Shown piece after piece: positions 44,436 to 49,877 of a DNA stretch of 49,877 nt. The translations under genes were made by a program, and so were the position numbers. A model generated the notes under the pieces. That model had not been told where the DNA came from. It worked only from the letters and a program-made list of their open reading frames with translations, and did not search any database. This DNA is from Actinomycetes bacterium (lineage in GTDB: Bacteria > Actinomycetota > Actinomycetes > Mycobacteriales > Mycobacteriaceae): positions 1 through 49,877 of the forward strand of contig JAHZIT010000031.1 of assembly GCA_022601275.1 (NCBI GenBank), given 5' to 3'. Within the stretch, counting starts at the first letter, position 1. Each line of letters opens with the position of its first letter.

Positions 44436-45353
44436 TCAGGCCTGGGGGCCTGCATCGTCGCCTTCGCCACAAAGCGCGAATCGGCCGTCCGCAGTCTGCT
44501 CCACCAAACCATCGACGAGCAGCGAATCCAGCGCCCGGTCGCGCTGCACGTTGTCAGTCGTCCACGCGACGTCGAGTTCCACCCGGCTGACGGGAAAAGC
44601 GCTGCCGCGCAACACATCGAGCAGCCGACCTCGCACCTGACGGTCGGTGCCCGCATATCGCTGCGCCCGGCGCGGTGGGCGGGTATTTTCCGGAAAGCCG
44701 TGCGACCGCCAATCGCAGTTGCGCAACGGACACAACCCGCACCGCGGCGCGCGTGCGGTGCACACCGTCGCGCCCAACTCCATCAGCGCAACCGAGAACT
44801 GGGGCGCACTCGCGTCGCCGGGTAGCAGGGCCGCGACATCGTCGAGGTCTCGGGCCGCCGGCGATCCCGCATCCGCGCGGCCGTGCACGGCGCGAGCAAC
44901 CACGCGCCGAACATTGGTGTCGACGACAGGGACAGATTGCCGGTAGGCGAAGCAGGCGACGGCGCGCGCCGTATAGGTTCCCACGCCCGGAAGTGACAAC
45001 AGGGTGGCGACTTCATGGGGTACGACGTCGCCGTGCTCGGTGGCTATGACCCTCGCGCATTCATGCAGGCGTTTGGCCCGCCGCGGATAGCCGAGCTTCC
45101 CCCATGCCCGCACGACGTCAGCCGCGCTGGCCGCCGCGGTCGCCGACGGGGTGGGCCAGCGTGCGATCCAGTCAAGCCAGATTGGTTCTACCCGCGCGAC
45201 GGGCGTCTGCTGCAGCATGACTTCGCTGACCAGGATCTGCCAGGCCGAGACGCCGGGACGCCGCCACGGTAAGTCACGCTGCTCGCGTGCATACCAGGCC
45301 AGTAGCTCATCGGCGTAGATCATCGACGACGGCTCGGGCACAATGTCGTCCAT
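44436..45353 (-). CDS. mutY: A/G-specific adenine glycosylase MutY
   Basis: The product is 305 residues from the ATG at 45353; an ATG at 45323 is also possible. The catalytic Glu is in VSEVMLQQTPVARVE, the helix-hairpin-helix is LPGVGTYTARAV and the essential Asp is in VVDTNVRRV. The iron-sulfur loop reads CTARAPRCGLCPLRNC with the normal Cys spacing. It removes A mispaired with 8-oxoG. Its 5' end overlaps the divergent canB start by up to eleven bases. The C-terminal recognition domain is short, as in other mycobacterial MutY. Confidence 0.94.
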   Translation of the reverse strand: MDDIVPEPSSMIYADELLAWYAREQRDLPWRRPGVSAWQILVSEVMLQQTPVARVEPIWLDWIARWPTPSATAAASAADVVRAWGKLGYPRRAKRLHECARVIATEHGDVVPHEVATLLSLPGVGTYTARAVACFAYRQSVPVVDTNVRRVVARAVHGRADAGSPAARDLDDVAALLPGDASAPQFSVALMELGATVCTARAPRCGLCPLRNCDWRSHGFPENTRPPRRAQRYAGTDRQVRGRLLDVLRGSAFPVSRVELDVAWTTDNVQRDRALDSLLVDGLVEQTADGRFALCGEGDDAGPQA

Positions 45354-45972
45354 GCCCAATACGAGCCCGGCGATGGCGTGGAAAGCACTCAAGGAGGGTA
45401 ACGAGCGCTTCGTTGCCGGCAAACCGGAACATCCCAGCCAGAGCATCGAGCACCGAGCCCGCCTAGCCAAAGCGCAGACGCCCGCCGCGGTGCTGTTCGG
45501 TTGTGCCGACAGCCGGGTGGCAGCCGAGATCATCTTCGATCAGGGCCTTGGCGACATGTTTGTGGTTCGCACTGCGGGACACGTGATCGATGGGGCGGTG
45601 CTCGGCTCGATCGAGTACGCGGTCACCGTGCTGAAGGTGCCGTTGATCGCAATCCTCGGGCACGATAGCTGCGGGGCCGTGCAAGCGACATTGTCGGCGC
45701 TCGACGACGGGGTGCTGCCGGAGGGTTTCGTGCGCGACGTAGTGGAACGGGTAATGCCATCCATTCTGGTCGGTCGCCGCGATGGGCTCAGTCGCGTCGA
45801 CGAGTTCGAGGCCAGGCACGTCACCGAGACCGGCGTGCAGTTGCTGAGCAGGTCGACGGCGATCTCAGAGGCGGTCGAATCGGGCGACCTGGCTATCGTC
45901 GGCCTTACCTATCACCTGGCCGACGGCCAGGCATGTCTGCGCGACCATATTGGCGAGATCGGCGAGTTCTGA
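45343..45972 (+). CDS. canB: Beta-class carbonic anhydrase
   Basis: The product is 209 residues from the ATG at 45343, or 206 from the ATG at 45352. Zinc ligands lie in LFGCADSRVAAE (Cys, with the Asp-Arg pair) and GHDSCGAVQ (His and Cys). It interconverts CO2 and bicarbonate in the cytoplasm. It corresponds to Rv3588c and is divergent from mutY with overlapping starts, so the promoters must lie inside each other's coding sequence or within a few bases. Confidence 0.94.
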   Translation: MSSMPNTSPAMAWKALKEGNERFVAGKPEHPSQSIEHRARLAKAQTPAAVLFGCADSRVAAEIIFDQGLGDMFVVRTAGHVIDGAVLGSIEYAVTVLKVPLIAILGHDSCGAVQATLSALDDGVLPEGFVRDVVERVMPSILVGRRDGLSRVDEFEARHVTETGVQLLSRSTAISEAVESGDLAIVGLTYHLADGQACLRDHIGEIGEF

Positions 45973-46184
45973 CTGGTCCTGCCCGCTTTTCGGGCTGACT
46001 TTTCGCGCCGATTCCGCGCTGTTCTTCGCGAAGGCCAACATTGGGTTTTCCACTCTTCGGGCAAGCCCGCCCAGGGTTTTCTACTCTCGGCGCAGGCCTC
46101 CCCCTCAAGCACCAGGTGCCCCACATCGGCGACACGCCGGGCAACCTCGTGCAAGGTCGCGTGACCTGGCCTTACCGTGATGTT

Positions 46185-46955
46185 GTGCTGGATCTAGAAC
46201 CGCATGGCCCGCTGCCCACCCAGATTTACTGGCGACGCAGGGCGTTGGCGCTCGGCATCGCCGTGCTCGTCATCGGTGTGATCGCTGCCATCGTCGCGGT
46301 GGTGGTGATGAACAGCACCAGTTCCGAGCAGCCGACGGCGAACGACTCGTCGGCGCCCGCTGAGGCGGCGAGCCCGAATGCGCTGCCGGGGGAGAACCCC
46401 GATGTCAACTCGCCGATCCAGCCGCCGGCGCAGGATGCGCTGCAGCCGACCGTGACTGCGACGGCCGCGGTGGTACCGCCGCCGATCCTCCAGGAGGGAG
46501 ACGACTGCCCCGATTCGGCGCTCGCGGTCAAGGGCATCACCAATGTGCCGCAGTACGTTATCGGCGATCAGCCCAAGTTCACGATGGTGGTGACCAACAT
46601 CGGCCTGGTCGCCTGCCAGCGGGATGTGGGAGCCGCGGTCCTAGCCGCTTATGTGTACTCGCTGGAGAACCAGCGGCTGTGGTCGAACCTGGATTGCGCG
46701 CCATCCAACGAGACGCTGATCAGGACTTTTCAGCCCGGCGAGCAGGTGACGACCGAGGTGACCTGGACCGGGATGGGCTCGGCCCCCAACTGTCCGCTGC
46801 CGCGAGAGCCCATCGGCCCGGGCACCTACAACCTGGTCGTTCAGTTGGGCAACCTCCGCTCTGCCACCGTGCCGTTCATGTTGGCGCAGCCCGCCGCTCA
46901 GCAAGCACCCGTGGATGGTGCCCCGCATATGCCGGTGCCGGGCCCAATCGGCTGA
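46185..46955 (+). CDS. Single-pass membrane protein (Rv3587c-like), function unknown
   Basis: The product is 256 residues from the GTG at 46185 (LDLEPHGPLPTQIYWRRRAL). The frame is open upstream to 46041, but the extra residues look random. One membrane helix (ALGIAVLVIGVIAAIVAVVV) is followed by a Ser/Pro-rich linker and an extracytoplasmic domain with paired cysteines (EGDDCPDSALAV, VACQRDVG, NLDCAPSNE, PNCPLPREP). The size fits Rv3587c. The spacer 45973-46184 contains an imperfect GGGTTTTCxACTCT repeat (46041 and 46074) and no gene that I can see. Confidence 0.8.
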   Translation: MLDLEPHGPLPTQIYWRRRALALGIAVLVIGVIAAIVAVVVMNSTSSEQPTANDSSAPAEAASPNALPGENPDVNSPIQPPAQDALQPTVTATAAVVPPPILQEGDDCPDSALAVKGITNVPQYVIGDQPKFTMVVTNIGLVACQRDVGAAVLAAYVYSLENQRLWSNLDCAPSNETLIRTFQPGEQVTTEVTWTGMGSAPNCPLPREPIGPGTYNLVVQLGNLRSATVPFMLAQPAAQQAPVDGAPHMPVPGPIG

Positions 46956-46967
46956 AGCCCGCAGCTG

Positions 46968-47064
46968 AGCGAATCGGCCGGCGACGGCGAACGCGGCCAG
47001 CTGAGACAGAACTTGCCAGGTCTGGCGAGCCCAGGTCGCCCCGCAATTCTGCTCTCGAACTGGG
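46968..47064 (-). pseudogene. disA: Probable 3' remnant of disA (c-di-AMP synthase), otherwise deleted
   Basis: Just downstream of radA the minus strand reads GATWARQTWQVLSQLAA (codons from 47042 to 46992). From memory, mycobacterial DisA ends with GAMWARHVREGLSQLAE, so WAR and LSQLA recur at the same spacing, on the right strand and in the right place. Only about 20-30 codons remain of a roughly 360-codon gene. The rest of disA, including the diadenylate cyclase domain, is absent from the window. The match is short and could be chance, but its position makes a deletion scar more likely. Confidence 0.6.
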
Positions 47065-48461
47065 TTAGTTCTCGTCCTTCTGACTGATTCTTCGCAGCAC
47101 CCTCAATGCCGCGTTGATGTCGTCGGCTGACACCACCCGCATTCCAGATGGCGCGGCGGTTACTCCAGAGGGGACCACCGCACACCTGAAGCCGAGCCGG
47201 GCAGCTTCGGCAAGCCGGCGGTCCATCCCGGCCACTCGCCGCAGATCCCCGGCCAGCCCGACCTCTCCGATTGCCACCGCCGTCGCCGGCATCGCCAGGT
47301 CGACGGATGCCGAAGCGATCGCGAAGGCGACGGCGAGGTCCGACGACGGATCGGTCAGCCGCATACCGCCGACGGTGGAGAGGTAAATGTCGTTCGTTCC
47401 GACGGGCAATTTTGCACGCTTCTCCAGCACCGCGGTGATCATCGCCGCGCGCGAGGAGTCGATGCCGCTGACCGCCCGCCGGGGGCTTCCGCTCGCGGGC
47501 GAGCCGATCAGCGCCTGCACCTCGCCGATCATCGGTCGTTTGCCGTCGAGCGTGACCGTGACGGCGGTGCCTGACACCGCCTTGGGCCGCTGATCGAGAA
47601 AGAGGCCGGAGGGGTCAGAGACGCACTCGATGCCGTTGTCGTGCAACAGAAAACATCCGACCTCGTCAGCTGCGCCGAATCGGTTCTTGACGCCGCGCAC
47701 CATCCGCAGTGACGACGTGCGATCGCCCTCGAAGTGCAGTACGACATCGACCAGATGTTCAAGGGAGCGGGGACCGGCGATAGCACCGTCCTTGGTGACG
47801 TGCCCGACGAGAAGTATCGCCACCGCTGGAGATGATGACGTCTTGGCCATCCCGGTCAGAGCGGCCGTCACTGCCCGAACCTGGGTGACACCTCCGGTGA
47901 CGCCGTCGACCTCGGCGGTGGACATCGTCTGCACCGAGTCCACGATGACCAGTGTGGGCTGCACGGCTTCGATGTGACCGAGTGCGGTGCCCAGGTCCGA
48001 TTCGGCAGCCAGGTAGACCCCATCGTGGGTGCAACCGGTACGTTCGGCCCGCAGCCGAATCTGGCCTGCCGACTCCTCTCCGGACAGATACAGGGCCCTC
48101 CGGCCGGCTTGAGCCCAGCGGTGGGCCACCTCGAGCAGCAGCGTCGACTTGCCGACACCTGGATCTCCAGCCATCAGAGTGACCGATCCGGGTACCAAGC
48201 CCCCGCCGAGCACCCGGTCCAGTTCGCTCACGCCGGTGTGAAAATGTCGGGTGGCCCCGGGGTCGATCGAGCTGATCGGCACAGCGGGAGCGGCCGGTGC
48301 GACCGCCCGCCGGGTTGCCGAAGCGGCTGCCGCCGCCAGGACGACTTCGTTTACGGTGCCCCAGGTGCCACAGTCTGGACAACGGCCGACCCACTTGGCC
48401 GCGACGTGTTGGCATTCCGAACAGCGGTACTGCGAACGTGTTTTCGAACCGGCGCGGTCAC
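47065..48461 (-). CDS. radA: DNA repair protein RadA, with an anomalous 5' end
   Basis: The core begins [19 protein letters not shown] and has the zinc finger CxxC...CPDC, Walker [12 protein letters not shown], the RadA signature [10 protein letters not shown] and a Lon-like C-terminal domain ([26 protein letters not shown]). It promotes branch migration in recombination. The frame upstream of the zinc finger contains no ATG, GTG or TTG back to a stop near 48544. A GTG at 48461 (TAPVRK) fits a start but is one base out of frame, as if one G were lost near 48450. The first in-frame GTG is at 48282, after the zinc finger. Confidence 0.85.
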
Positions 48462-48543
48462 GGGTTGACCGTAACCGGCGGCACCGACAGAAACTCAGCG
48501 CCGAAGTCCGTGTCCCGGACGGATTCAGGTCACCAGATGCAAC

Positions 48544-49149
48544 TCAGTGGCCGCCGCCCGAGTGACCAGCCGAATCCCCGGCTTCTGCGGCGGCGCCTCG
48601 GCGGGGGGACTCGCCGGCCGAGACTGGAACGTTGACGGTGGTCTCGCCGGCGTTCGCGAAGGTGAACGTGAAGTCGTAAGTGAGGCCGTTGGTGATGGGC
48701 TTCGACAGCGCCACAGTGGCCTCGGCGGAGTCTGCCACCTCGATACTCTCCAGCGGCGTGGGCTGGCCGTCGGGAGTGCCGACCACCAGCACGCCGGTGG
48801 CGGGCAGGGCGGCGTCGCCCGTCACCGTCACTTTGCCGACATCGGAGGTGATCGAGAGAAGCTTGTCGTTGATGTCGGGCGAGTTGTTGGCGGCGGTGAA
48901 GATCAACTCGACGTCGCGGCCCGGCTGGATGTAGTCGGATGTTTGATCGGCGCGCAGGTGGATGTTGCGCAGCGTGATCTCACCCGCGTAGCCGCTGGTG
49001 CCGTTGATTGCTGGTTCTTGGGTGGCGGTCTGGGAGACCTGGCCGGCGCCGCAACCGGTCAGCGCGACAGCCGCGGCGAACCCACCTGCGGCCAAAGCTG
49101 CGGGTATAGACCGGCCGGTTGCGTTAGTGCGCCGTTTGAAGGGGTTCAC
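48544..49149 (-). CDS. lpqE: Lipoprotein LpqE
   Basis: The product is 201 residues from the GTG at 49149, preceded by GGAGG. The signal peptide ends in the lipobox ALTGC (Cys33). The remainder is a beta-rich domain ([35 protein letters not shown]) that resembles PCuAC-like copper chaperones, but no clear His/Met metal site is visible except a C-terminal HSGGGH. It corresponds to Rv3584 and is divergent from carD. Confidence 0.88.
   Translation of the reverse strand: MNPFKRRTNATGRSIPAALAAGGFAAAVALTGCGAGQVSQTATQEPAINGTSGYAGEITLRNIHLRADQTSDYIQPGRDVELIFTAANNSPDINDKLLSITSDVGKVTVTGDAALPATGVLVVGTPDGQPTPLESIEVADSAEATVALSKPITNGLTYDFTFTFANAGETTVNVPVSAGESPRRGAAAEAGDSAGHSGGGH

Positions 49150-49877
<728 letters not shown>

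Overview
The window is chromosomal DNA of a high-GC actinobacterium, almost certainly a Mycobacterium/Mycolicibacterium. The order dacB, Rv3626c-like, tilS, hpt, (lpqG, ephA), ftsH, folE-folP-folB-folK, DUF3180, Rv3604c-like, Rv3603c-like, panC, panD, coaX, lysS, lsr2, clpC1, then lpqF, mhuD, hydrolase, mutY, canB, Rv3587c-like, radA, lpqE, carD follows the M. tuberculosis Rv3635 to Rv3583c region as I remember it, with gains and losses. The species cannot be fixed from the sequence alone.

Layout. (a) 1-4416 is an accessory-prone zone: the zinc-independent ribosomal protein cluster (L28, L33, S14 on the minus strand; an Mrf/CobW-like protein and L31 on the plus strand) with two Zur-like boxes between the divergent arms. 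It is damaged twice. An IS607-family transposon (tnpA serine recombinase plus tnpB RNA-guided nuclease) splits the L33 gene. An IS256-like element at the left edge appears to cut off the S14 gene. (b) 4478-13933 is a tightly packed minus-strand set of five genes: a Pls/PosA-type synthetase (adenylation, carrier, and membrane/left-handed beta-helix modules), an M1-type metallopeptidase, a flippase-like membrane protein, GalE and a GT-C-like membrane protein. This is the best candidate for an undescribed system. (c) 14000-16260: structured leader plus TerC, a UraD-like protein and inorganic pyrophosphatase. (d) 16396-20500: PBP4-type DacB, a zinc-metalloprotease-like protein, TilS and Hpt, tightly coupled. 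(e) 20545-24683: a molybdopterin oxidoreductase, then LpqG and EphA-like proteins on the minus strand. (f) 24878-36499: FtsH followed by the folate and pantothenate/CoA gene run and LysS. (g) 36623-39972: Lsr2 and ClpC1, separated by a repeat-bearing spacer with a perfect ClgR-type palindrome. (h) 40090-41856: cobalamin riboswitch, CbtB, CbtA and a phosphatase-like gene. (i) 41858-49877: LpqF, MhuD, a hydrolase, MutY, CanB, Rv3587c-like, RadA, LpqE and the start of CarD.

Two anomalies stand out in (i). The c-di-AMP synthase gene disA, normally just downstream of radA, is missing and only a short scar resembling its last codons remains. The 5' end of radA has no ATG, GTG or TTG in frame with its zinc finger, which suggests a one-base deletion or a sequencing error. 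A further theme is the abundance of short tandem repeats (14-21 bp units) at gene ends and in spacers.

All assignments come from reading the sequence and from memory of protein families. No search or alignment was run.
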